Below are positions 22,036 through 31,756 of a stretch of 64,000 nt of DNA, one piece after another (the first letter of the stretch is position 1; each line of letters begins with the position of its first letter). Source of the stretch: Physella acuta (taxonomy: Eukaryota; Mollusca; Gastropoda; Physidae); NCBI RefSeq assembly GCF_028476545.1, contig NW_026731929.1:5001-69000 (forward strand). The letters are read 5' to 3'. Below the pieces are notes generated by a model, which worked only from the letters and a program-made list of their open reading frames with translations, made no database searches and was not told where the DNA came from. The position numbers were made by a program, and so were the translations under genes.

Positions 22036-22084
22036 TCATTGTTCAAGCATCGCTTGATTTCAATACCAGTCTCGATCGCTTGGT

Positions 22085-22097
22085 TTATTTATACTTT
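22085..22097. repeat. Target-site duplication, left
   Basis: TTATTTATACTTT, repeated exactly at 23201-23213 on the far side of the polyA tract. Confidence 0.85.
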
Positions 22098-22099
22098 TT

Positions 22100-22144
22100 A
22101 TCGCTTCTCGGCCTTTTGGCTAAGATCAAAGTGTAGTATCTGTT
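22100..22144 (+). ncRNA. U2 snRNA 5'-end-derived segment (not a U2 gene)
   Basis: It reads ATCGCTTCTCGGCC..., GGCTAAGATC and GTGTAGTATCTGTT, containing stem I and the GUAGUA branch-site-pairing sequence, with one extra A compared with the usual ATCAAGTG. After TCTGTT the similarity to U2 stops. The Sm site and stems IIb-IV are absent, so it cannot be a working U2. Confidence 0.85.
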
Positions 22145-22432
22145 ATGGATCTACACGGATCTTAGCCATTTGGTTGGTCAGCCCTTTTTAGGGCTGGCCA
22201 CCGGGGTCGAGGGGCGGTCAAATCTACTACTCTAAACTCACGCAAATCTCGCCAACGACCGCTGTGGGGTTGCTCCCACACATCCCTCGAACGCACATGC
22301 TCTCGAGATGAGTCACCCAGTACTTGTATTGGGTGGCTTCAAATGTACGAGTGGCTAACTTTTCAATCTTTTATTTTTCAGCCTGACGACACCCATCTAG
22401 GAGAAATCTTAGGTGGGAGGTCTGTCTATCGC

Positions 22433-22555
22433 CAACAAATCGAACTCATCTACTACGTCAAACGCAACTACCTTGCTCAACAAATCGAACTCATCTACTA
22501 CGTCAAACGCAACTACCTTGCTCAACAAATCGAACTCATCTACTACGTCAAACGT
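22433..22555 (+). repeat. 45-bp repeat x3 in the U2-headed retroposon
   Basis: Units with CAACAAATCGAACTCATCTA and CTACGTCAAACGCAACTACC repeat in frame with an open frame (QQIELIYYVKRNYLA). Nothing supports translation. Confidence 0.85.
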
Positions 22556-23200
22556 ATCTACATCGCTCCCAACAAACTCACTAACACTCTGACGACACCC
22601 ACCTAGGAGAAATCCTAGGTGGGAAGCTTCCGTCAAAACACTAGCAAATCAACTAACCATCTCTCAAGATCATCTACTCAAAATAAACATTCGCCAACAG
22701 CTCTACGTCGCCCACCTCAACACTTCACCAAGCTCAAAACCATCGACTCATCAACATCAGCAAACTTCACTCTTCAACGTCACCTCGCCCAACTCAATTA
22801 CACGACTACGTCAAGTTACTCCTCTTCAAACCACAATGAACAATACTTACTCACTCTCACCAAGTACAACTAATAAACAAAGAATAAACCATTATAAAAC
22901 CAAGAGCGTATCAAGCACAAGAAGAAAGGCCAAAAAACAGAGAAGCGATCATGTTTGTACTGTCCTGTACTTTATGTCATAGCAAACCGGAAACAAAATC
23001 AAGAAAGAAACAAATGGAACCAAGAAATCGGAACAAAGAAATCAAAGAAACATGGAACAAAGAAATCAGAAGGAATATTAAGACATTGTAAATCTTTTTA
23101 ATGTTATACTATGTATCACATTGTAATTTTTTAACATGCAACCTATTCACTTGTGGAAGGAACAATATTAAACGCCAAACGGCACAAAAAAAAAAAAAAA

Positions 23201-23534
23201 TTATTTATACTTTCTCTTTAAAAAAAAAAATTAATAAATAAATTTATATTAATGTTTTTGCTTGACTTGGTTTTGCGTGAGATTGGTGTTGTGTTAAATA
23301 TTAACCTATAGCTAATCTCTTTCTTTGGGTGTTAATTGCTTCTTATGTAAGTTTCTGAAGGTGTCGCTTATATCTATTGTATTGTACTCACTGGTCTATT
23401 AAATCCTATGGTATAGAGGGGTTGCTTGTTTCTCGACCTTTAGACGTTTTGTAATAGCCACATAATATAACTTGTAAAATATGTACATATATGTTCTTGT
23501 AAACCTACTCTTGCTGTCAACCCTTGCTCTAGTG
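23201..23534. other. Unassigned spacer
   Basis: Begins with the right target-site duplication (23201-23213), then AT-rich unique sequence. No gene is seen. Confidence 0.4.
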
Positions 23535-23752
23535 CAGGGGTCTCCAAACTACGGCCCGCGGGCCGAATGCGGCCCGCGATGTCCTCTCATCCGGCCCGCG
23601 GAGATCATTTTGTCCACGGAAAAAAATGTTTGTTGGTGATGGCGGAGGAACTTTGCCCAGAGAATTCAAAGACATTTCTGGAAGAAACTGGCCCCCGAAC
23701 TGACATTTGATAGTTAATGTGGCCCTCGGACTGAAAAGTTTGGAGACCTCTG
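23535..23752 (+). mobile_element. hAT-type MITE (CAGGGGTCTCCAAACTACGG)
   Basis: A 218-bp element with inverted ends CAGGGGTCTCCAAAC and GTTTGGAGACC...TG. Other copies are at 25876-26092 and 60547-60765. The flanking octamers CTCTAGTG and ACCTAGAG agree at five of eight positions, so the duplication has decayed. No coding capacity. Confidence 0.85.
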
Positions 23753-23902
23753 ACCTAGAGGGAACGAAAATGAGCGCAACCCCATTGTTGACTTTCGTGA
23801 TGCTTGCATAGTCCATTTCTAGTGCATGGAAATGAGGACTCTATGCATTTAGGTTTTGCTCAACCCGGCAAGAACAACTATAGAAATGATCCCTAAAAAA
23901 AA

Positions 23903-23905
<3 letters not shown>

Positions 23906-23936
<31 letters not shown>

Positions 23937-25383
23937 AGTGGTAGAAATTAAGATTTAATTTGTTTTTGGTCAACATTACAAAACAGAAAACATTCAAAAG
24001 CTTAGTAGGTCAAATCTATGAGAAGTCCTTAAGGTTACATGTCGACAGTGTTTCTGACGTGAGGCTGTTGCGTCATTGTGTACACATAGTAAGCAGATTA
24101 ACCATCTGTTTTACAAATTGAAACAACACTGGTACCAGACGGTGCATTTGTATAAACTCCAAGTAAACAATACCACATGGCCAATTTACTGACACACTTC
24201 CCAGCTCATTTATAATAAATATTTCTATACAATCGGGTAAGAAATACATTTAAGGAAAACCATTAAGACTAGTAAAGTGCTAGAATTATATATAAGCCTT
24301 CAAAAAGTGCCCAATTGTTTTTTTTAAATATCTAGTAAACAAAATTAATAAGGTTAATTGTTTAGAGTAAAAAAACTCTGCACTAATGATATAAAGATTT
24401 AAAGAAAACACCAAAGAAATGCCTGATCACTTGCTGTCACTTAAAAAAGGCTTGCGCTCTTAAACACACATAGAAACATGACCAGGTTACAGTAGGATAC
24501 AATATTCACTTGTATAAAAACACTTTTCATGTTCTTTAAATACAAATTTCACAATAGTTTTGGTGCTTTACCAAATCAAATGTATAATTATGACCAAGGT
24601 TTCATAATGTTTTGAAGAACATATTTCTCAATTAACACTTTGTATAATTAGAATCAATATTAAACCTCAAGAAAAACAATTACACCCATTAAGTGGAAAA
24701 AAATAAATTATTCACACAAAAATTGAAATACAAGTAGCTAAAGTGATTCTTGCACTCTTAATTTAAACGCTCATACAAAAAACGTGTAACATCAAATACA
24801 ATAACTGCTTATAGTAATAAAACTAGTACGGCTTTTACGTATCTACTCTAATTTATAAACATTTTTTATATATATTCCTAAATATGAGCTTACTTTATAA
24901 TGTGTTGCTCAAAGCCAATTAGCTTTATCAAATGTTTAAAAAGCCAAGGATTATCTAAGTGTTTGTATTTGCTTTATTGCCGTTATTTTCCCTCTAAGTT
25001 TCTCTGCGCTAGTTGCTTTACACAGTGTTAGATTCAGGTTGGTGAGCCTGGTTTGCATCCTGTGGTTTCATGACATCGGGCAGTTCAGGTGGGCTAGACA
25101 AGGGATGAATGTCCAACTGTTCCCATTCACCATCTTCTGTCCTAAAAATCAAACCGATAGTAGCAGGCGACTGAGCTCTTGCCACCGAACTGGTATAACC
25201 GTACTCAGACAATAGTTTATTTTCATCAGCTATGATAGTGTCATCTTTGTATAACCTCATCTGATCTGGTGGTACTTTAAGAATTCCTTCAATAATTTTT
25301 TTGACCTCGCCCATTTTGGTGTTTTCCTTGGCATTTGTAAAGATGGTTGTCTGTTTACGCCAAATCATTAAAAAGACATTCTT
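23906..25383 (-). pseudogene. ELOB: Elongin-B intronless copy with polyA tail (probable retrocopy)
   Basis: On the minus strand, 25368-25018 encode an open frame matching Elongin-B, the ubiquitin-like adaptor that pairs with Elongin-C in transcription-elongation and cullin-2/5 E3 ligase complexes. It carries [26 protein letters not shown], the acidic ubiquitin-fold loop and the family signature [14 protein letters not shown] near the C-terminus. Homology extends upstream to NVFLMI (25380-25363), but the initiating Met-Asp codons are replaced by family X sequence. There are no introns although vertebrate genes have them. About 1.08 kb of 3'UTR ends with ATTAAA (23959-23954) 18 nt before a 30-nt A tract (23935-23906). 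This fits a processed retrocopy with an intact frame. A true gene with its first exon upstream is the alternative. No clear target duplication was found. Confidence 0.8.
23954..23959 (-). promoter_or_regulatory. ATTAAA polyadenylation signal of the Elongin-B copy
   Basis: A variant polyA signal 18 nt upstream of the A tract, the spacing expected for the 3' end of an mRNA. Confidence 0.65.
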
Positions 25384-25385
25384 GG

Positions 25386-25748
25386 TATAAATATTACAGC
25401 TGAATGCAAATAAGTTGCATTTGATTGTTGGATTAGCAAAAAAAATTACTGGGAGTTGTAATTAACATTGTGTAATAAGTCACCAAATGTTTTAAAGATG
25501 TTTTTAAAATTTATTTTTCTATAATTAATACTAATGTCTGTTTACTTGCTTTTGTTTCAAAATTTATTACTACTTTTTTTTTCTCTTTTTTCTTTTAATT
25601 TTATAATTACCTCCCTTGGAAAAAAACATTGTTTTTTCCCCTGACAAAAAAGTCCTACGCGCGAGATACTTTCCAACAAACAAAAGACGAGAGCAAACCG
25701 CTGTAAACTGTGTTACACCTTGGTGCACTCTCGGGACTAACACTTACA
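25386..25748 (-). repeat. Family X tail, copy X3 (inverted)
   Basis: Reverse complement of the X tail. Its 3' end (ATATTTATACCAAG) directly abuts the Elongin-B coding sequence on the same strand. The 15-bp array is absent. Confidence 0.85.
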
Positions 25749-25845
25749 GTTACATGTGCACAAAGTCTAGATTAGACAGTTACATGTGCCCAAAGTCTAG
25801 ATTAGACAGTTACGTGTGCCCAAAGTCTGGATTTGACAGCTAATC
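25748..25845 (+). repeat. ~31-bp tandem repeat x3
   Basis: Three copies of ACAGTTACATGTGCCCAAAG and TCTAGATTAG lie next to X3. Confidence 0.85.
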
Positions 25846-25875
25846 GTGAAGGTAGTTTGAGTAGTTAGCTTAGAG

Positions 25876-26092
25876 CAGGGGTCTCCAAACTACGGCCCGC
25901 GGGCCGGATGCGACCCGCGAGGTCCTCTAATCCGGCCCGCGGAGATCTTTTTGTCCACGGTAAAAACGTTTGTTGGTGATGGCTGAGGAACTTTGCCCAG
26001 AAAAATCAAAGACATGCCCGGAAGAAACTGGCCCCCGAACTGAACTTTAATAGTTAATGCGGCCCTCGGACTGAAAAGTTTGGAGACCCCTG
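25876..26092 (+). mobile_element. hAT-type MITE, second copy
   Basis: Same family as 23535-23752, with full-length terminal inverted repeats. The flanks GCTTAGAG and CCCTAGTG are only partly alike. Confidence 0.85.
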
Positions 26093-26194
26093 CCCTAGTG
26101 GGAAGCGGCAAGAGAGGAACACTATTAAACAAAAAAAAAGTAAAATAACGAAAAACTTGTTCACGAAAAATCACAAAACATCTAAAAAAAATTA

Positions 26195-26425
26195 GTGCAA
26201 AAACTCTCAACCCCATTACACAACAGAATTCAATGGTGTAGGATATACGCTCTAACAGACACAATAGACACCTTCAGGAACCTACACTTCAAAACCATCA
26301 CACCCAAAGCCAGGGAAATAACTTACAGACTCATCTACAATTCAACACCCCTAGCAAACCAACAGAAACGCTTTTGCCCACTATGCAGACAAAACACACC
26401 TGAAACCGAAACGCACAGCTAATAA
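26195..26425 (+). pseudogene. LINE ORF2 C-terminal fragment (zinc-binding region)
   Basis: The frame ends in ANQQKRFCPLCRQN and TPETETHS, resembling the zinc-binding region downstream of non-LTR reverse transcriptases (C-x2-C then a His). About 75 residues remain, with no catalytic RT core. It is a short decayed remnant of a LINE; the family cannot be named. Confidence 0.5.
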
Positions 26426-27024
26426 CTAAAAACTACGTCACTCACGTCAAATTAATAATTACTGATGAATAGGGGAATACATCCTAATATATAAATCCCC
26501 AAGTTCGCACATCTCTCTCTCTCTCTCTTTCTCTGTCCGCAAAAAATTTTCGCCGGACATCACGTCAGAATCGGCAGCGATATATCGAGAACTTTTTACG
26601 GACTTTTGTTGAAAATGATATGTTAGATGTTTTAAATGTATAACCACAATTTTATTTAAAGAAGAAAAATAAAAATTAAAGGCGAATTCGAATGTAGAGA
26701 AACAGTATTATTTATGCAACCGGAAAAGCATTAATAAATGTGAAAAGAACGCATAAAACTGGGACGTCGCTATTGCTTATACATTAACTAATGACGTCAT
26801 CTGCCGTGTTTGAATAAAAAGAAATGAACTATTTCATTCAAATTTGATTTAGATCTACGTACACTATGAAATGTATACAATACAATTTTTCCGGCCTAAA
26901 CTCATAAAATTTATTTTATTTATTTGGATTCTAGATCTAGATATTCTAGATTCATCTATTCAAATAATACATTTCTATACTAAAGTATTTCAGGCCTTAA
27001 TTACTTTATTGAAATCTTTGTTTA
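26426..27024. other. Repeat-derived spacer, possible Helitron 5' end
   Basis: A TCCTAATATATAAATC string preceded by A at 26482 resembles the 5' end of canonical Helitrons. No matching 3' end was found. 26815-26940 shares words (GAAATGAACTATTTCATT, ATGTATACAATAC) with the Helentron 5' non-coding region in a different order. Confidence 0.35.
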
Positions 27025-27339
27025 TCTATAATATATAAAGCAAAGTTGTCGGGTGCCCGATAGGGCACTTCCCGGCGCCGCAGGCGCTTCAAATTTGGCA
27101 GGATCTTGCCTTGGGGCGACTGAACACGGGGGCCGGTTGACCGAAAAGTCTACGATGATGGGGTCAAAACTGACCTCGACTGACCGGCGCCTTATATGAG
27201 CTATAAATAAAAAAAAAATGTCCACGGAGGAACCTCTTCATAACTCCTGAGGTCGTAGACCGACCCTCGGGCGAATTAATTAAGCATTCAAATTCTCAAT
27301 GTCTTCGAAAGCCTAAGCAAAGCTGGGCAGCATGCCTAG
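27025..27339 (+). mobile_element. Short canonical Helitron (TC...CTAG)
   Basis: It starts TCTATAATATATAAAGC after an A (27024) and ends GCCTAG (CTAG 27336-27339), preceded by an imperfect palindrome near 27311-27329. It is 315 bp, with no coding capacity. The next Helitron starts with no gap. Confidence 0.55.
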
Positions 27340-30300
27340 TCTATATATATAAAAAGCAATGTATGTGTGTGTGTCTGTCTGTCTGTCTGTGTGTCTTTTA
27401 TGCATTACCACACCTCTTATCACATCGCCGTGAAACTTTGGGAAGTTGTTGAGAATATTCCTGGGGAGGTTTCTGCGAAAAAAAATATTTCAAATTCGCA
27501 GGGGTGGCGCCCCGGCAGGGCGCGATTTGTTTTTCTCTATATACGGTATATAAAAATAAAAGTCTATTTTGATTTCACACGATAGCCATGAGACTTTGGG
27601 GTGTTCATTATACCACTCTAGGGAAGGGTTCTGTAAAAAATATTTTTTCATTTCGCAAGGGCGGCGCCAGGGGAGGGTCCGATTGTTCTCTATTTACAGT
27701 ATATAAAAATGAAAGTCTATTTTGATTTGACACCGTTTATCCGATAGGCATGAAACTTTGGGGAGTTCATTATAAAACTCCAAGGAAGGGTCCTGTAAAA
27801 AATCATTTTTAATTTCGCAAGGGCGGCGCCACGGGAGGGTCCGATTTTTCTCTATATACGGTATATAAAAATAAAAGTCGATTTTGGTGTGACACCGTTA
27901 TCCGATAGCCATGAGACTTTGGGGGAGTTGATTAGAACAATTCAGGGAAGGGTTCTGTAAAAAAAAATCCTTTTTTAATTTCGCAAGGGCGGCGCCACGG
28001 GAGGGTCCGTTTTTACTCTATATACGGTACTAGCGTACCCGACCCCCTCGCGTTGCCGCGGGGATAGAAGAAAGTCTGACGAAATATATTAGAAGGATAT
28101 CACCAATGCATTACCAATCATATGTTCTTAAACGCGTGTCCTTCTTTTCTAAAACTGTGTTATTTAAATGTAAACAAATGCTTGCGCTTGGATAATAATT
28201 ATCGGGACACGGGTTTTCCTTGAGTGTACATTAATCACTCATCGAAATAATGAGGTAGAACACACTTCGGTGACCACCCATGTGTCAGGGACGTAGAAGG
28301 GCGCTCTCAGGAGCCCCCCACCCCCCGATTACACTACCGCATAGGCGCAGCGTACGGCCCCTGGCTCCTTAAAACTAACAGGCGCCATCGTGCTCATAGG
28401 ATAACCCAGCATCCTGTTAACAATGATGCAGATTTCGTCATTCGCTAAAGTGACACAAATGAACAGAAATTTTTGTTTAACACGTATAAACATTATTTGA
28501 CGTGTTTTAAACATCAGTGTGACTGATGCAATATGCTAGCGTTACTAATGTTCTATTATTAGATGCTCGATCTCAATTTCTGTCTGAATCGTCTAATAAT
28601 AGATTCTTATTGCATCATTCGCAAGGTGACGAAACTCTACAGTAGGCTACTCATATTCAAAAAGTTATTTTTTCATCTTTCGCAAGGTGACGAAACTGTA
28701 CAGGATTTCCTCGCGTAACAAAGTTATTTTTTAGAAGCCTGTTGTTGTTTTACCGCCGAATATAGTAGTACCACTTACTCGCTATGCAGGACGCTCGATT
28801 AACGGATGCCAAGTGCCAACATAGTCGCTCTAAAACTCTGGGCGCCAAACCGTGTATTGACGAAAGTTGTACCCTATATGGCGCCGCCCGTAAGAAACTT
28901 TAGTTTTCTTTTTCGCAGAAATATTCTCGGGAGTATTCTCATCTACTTCCTAAAGTTTCATCGTACTCGGATGAACCGCATCCGAGTTTTATTTTTTATA
29001 TACCGTATATAGAGAAAAAAAATCGCCCCCCCCCGGTGGTGCGCCGCCCTTGCAATATTAAACAATATTTTTTACAGAACCCTACCATTGAGTGATCTAA
29101 TCATCTCCCCAAAGTTTCATGGTACACGGACGAACGGTGTGAAAACGAAAAAAAAAACAACGAAATTTTATAAACCGTATATAGAGAAAAATCGCAGCCG
29201 CCCGTGGCGCCGCCCTTGCGAAATTAATAAAGGTTTTTTTTTTACAGAACCCTTCCCTGAATTGTTCTAATCAACTCCACCAAAGTCTCATGGCTATCGG
29301 ATAACGGTGTCACACCAAAATCGACTTATTTTATAAACCGTATATAGAGAAAAATCGCACCCTCCCGTGGCGCCGCCCTTGCGAAATTAAAAATTATTGT
29401 TTACAGAACCCTTCCCTAGAGTTTTATAATGAACTCCCCAAAGTCTCATGCCTATCGGATAAACGGTGTCACTGCAATTCACTTTTATTCTTTTTATATA
29501 CCGTAAATAGAGAAAAATCGGACCCTCCCGTGGCGCCGCCCTTGCGAAATTGAAAATTATTTTTTTTACAGAACCCTTCCCTAGAGTGGTATAATGAATT
29601 CCCCAAAGTCTCATGGCTATCGGATGAACAGTGAGAAATCAAAATAGACTTTTATTTTTATATACCGTATATAGAGAAAAACAAATCGCGCCCTGCCGGG
29701 GCGCCACCCCTGCGAATTTGAAATTTTTTTTTTCGCAGAAACCTCCCCAGGAATATTCTCAACAACTTACCAAAGTTTCACGGCGATGTGATGAGAGGTG
29801 TAGTAATGCATAAAGGACACACAGACACACACACACACACACACAGACATACATTGCTTTTTATATATATAGATATAAAAATAAAAGTCGATTTTGGTGT
29901 GACACCGTTATCCGATAGCCATGAGACTTTGGGGGAGTTGATTAGAACAATTCAGGGAAGGGTTCTGTAAAAAAAATCCTTTTTTAATTTCGCAAGGTCG
30001 GCGCCACGGGAGGGTCCGATTTTTCTCTATATACGGTATATAAAAATAATAAAAGTGAATTACAGTGACATCGTTCACACGATCGCCATCAAACTTTGGG
30101 AATATGTTGAGAATGTTCCTGGGGAGGTTTCTGCTTAAAATACATTTTCAAATTCGCAGCGGTGGCGCTCCGGTAGGGCGCGATTTGTTTTCTCTCTATA
30201 AACGGTATATAAAAAATAAGAGTCGATTGCAGATTCACACTGTTCATCCAATCGCCGTCAAACTTTGAGGAGTTGATTAGAGCATTTCAGGGAAGGGTTC

Positions 30301-31338
30301 TGTAAAAAAAATCCTTTTTAATTTCGCAAGGGCGGCGCCACGGGAGGTTGCGATTTTTCACCATATACGGTTTATAAAAATAAAACTCGAATGCGGTTCA
30401 TCCGAGTGCCATAAAACTTTGGAAAGTAGATGAGAATAATCTCGAGAATATTTCTGTGAAAAAAACACCTAAAATTTCTTATGGGCGGCGCCATGGAGGG
30501 TACAATTTTCGTCAACAACGGTTTGGCGCCCAGAGTTTTAGAGCGACTATGTTGGCACTTGGCATCCGTTAATCGAGCGTCCTGCATAGCGAGTAAGGTG
30601 TACTACTATATTCAGCGATAAAACTACAACAGGCTTCTAAAAATAACTTTGTAACGCGAAGGTTTCGTCACCTTGCGAAAGATGAAAAAATAACTTTTTG
30701 AGAGCCTACTGTAGAGTTTCGTCACTTTGCGAATGATGCAATAAGCATCTACTATTAGACAATACAGTCAGTAATTGAGATCGAGCATCTAATAATACAC
30801 CATTAGTAACGCTAGCATATTGCATTAGTCGAACTGATGTTTAAAACACGTCAAATACTTTTTTTACGTGTTAAAGAAAAAAAGCCTGTTCATTTGTGGC
30901 ACTTTAGCGAATGATGAAATCTGCATCATTATTAACAGGATGCTATTTAGCACGATGGCGCCTATTACTTTTAAGGAGCCAGGGGTCGTACGCCGCGCCT
31001 ATGCGGTAGTGTAAACGGGGGGGGGGGGGGGTGGGGCCCTGAGAACGCCCCTCTACGCTCTGACACAGAGGCGGTCACCGAAGTGTGTTACCATATTATT
31101 TCGGTGAGTGATTAATGTACACTCAAGGTTTTCATGCCGTAGTGTAGGTAAACCCGTGTCCTGATATTTATGATCCAAGAACAGGCATTGTTTACATTTA
31201 AATAACTCATTTTTAGAAAAGAAGGTCACGCTTCTAAGAGCATATAATTATAATTGATAACGCGTTGGTGAAATCCTAATATATTTCGTCAAACTTTCTT
31301 CTATCCCCGCGGCAACGCGCGGGGGTCGGGTACGCTAG
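27340..31338 (+). mobile_element. Non-autonomous Helitron (outer element), interrupted by a second Helitron
   Basis: The 5' end TCTATATATATAAAAAGC and 3' end CTAG (31335-31338), followed by T, are canonical. Ten nt before CTAG is the hairpin CCCCGCG-GCAACG-CGCGGGG. It consists of 27340-28029 plus 29874-31338 (about 2.15 kb) around the inner element. The first part is about eight ~170-bp tandem units, each ending in a CTATATACGGTATATAAAA joint. The last ~950 bp is a unique body shared with the elements at 28030 and 39193. No Rep/helicase ORF. Confidence 0.85.
28030..29873 (-). mobile_element. Non-autonomous Helitron (inner, inverted)
   Basis: Read on the minus strand it runs from TCTATATATATAAAAAGC (from 29873) to CTAG (28033-28030), with A before and T after. 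It has the same hairpin and body as the outer element and about five tandem units. Removing it restores the outer element's joint ACGGTA|TATAAAA exactly (28029 joined to 29874), as expected for insertion between A and T. Confidence 0.88.
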
Positions 31339-31379
31339 TTCTGAATAAAATAGCATTCCCCCTTTTAACGATATTCGTA

Positions 31380-31677
31380 AAAGTCGGCACTTTGGCAGTG
31401 GCAAGAATGGAATTGTTGTCACGGGGCTATCCACAACACTGCTGTGGGGCTGGGCCTGGTGCCCAAGCGGCTCTTCAAAAACTTTTTAGTGCACATATTC
31501 GCAATGTTCTCTGATGAGTTTTTTTCTTCAGTTTCAACTTGCGTTTCTTTTCAGTATAATTTTTGTTATGAGTTTTGAAAACAAAATAACTTAATATTTG
31601 TGCAAGAATCTGGGGAGCCGCACCTTGGCATCAAAAGAGACACATGCGGCTCGCGAGCCGCAGGTTGCCGACCCCTG
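31380..31677 (+). mobile_element. hAT-type element, right part
   Basis: It ends GCAGGTTGCCGACCCCTG. Internal sequence GGGCCTGGTGCCCAAGCGGC is shared (inverted) with 16030-16070. The left end is not recognisable. Confidence 0.65.
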
Positions 31678-31756
31678 AATATATCTGCTTATTTACTGAA
31701 GAATGCCCCACCGTAAAAACGTGAAAAAGACGCTAGAAACCAAAAAATAAATAAAC

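Larger units (their letters stand above)
22100..23200 (+). mobile_element. U2-snRNA-headed retroposon with polyA tail
   Basis: The element begins exactly with the canonical 5' end of U2 snRNA (ATCGCTTCTCGGCCTTTTGG) and ends in 15 A (23186-23200). It is flanked by a 13-bp exact target-site duplication, so it was inserted by target-primed reverse transcription of an RNA starting at the U2 +1 position. The body has several hairpins and a 45-bp repeat three times (22433-22555). A GAAA-loop hairpin with CCTAGGA-type stem occurs twice (near 22392 and 22586). The 3' end TGCAACCTATTCAC...TGTGGAAGGA...ATTAAACGCC resembles the end of family Z near 58935-59000. No protein is recognised. It is most likely a non-autonomous retroposon using a LINE's enzymes. 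Confidence 0.8.

Noticed and set aside
22100-22290. A functional U2 snRNA gene
   Set aside because: Only the first ~45 nt match. The Sm site and 3' stems are absent and the copy has retroposon hallmarks.
22343-22873. Two frames of ~85 residues in the U2-headed element as genes
   Set aside because: One is explained by the 45-bp repeat and the other is Ser/Thr-rich with no recognisable domain. The element looks like structured non-coding RNA.
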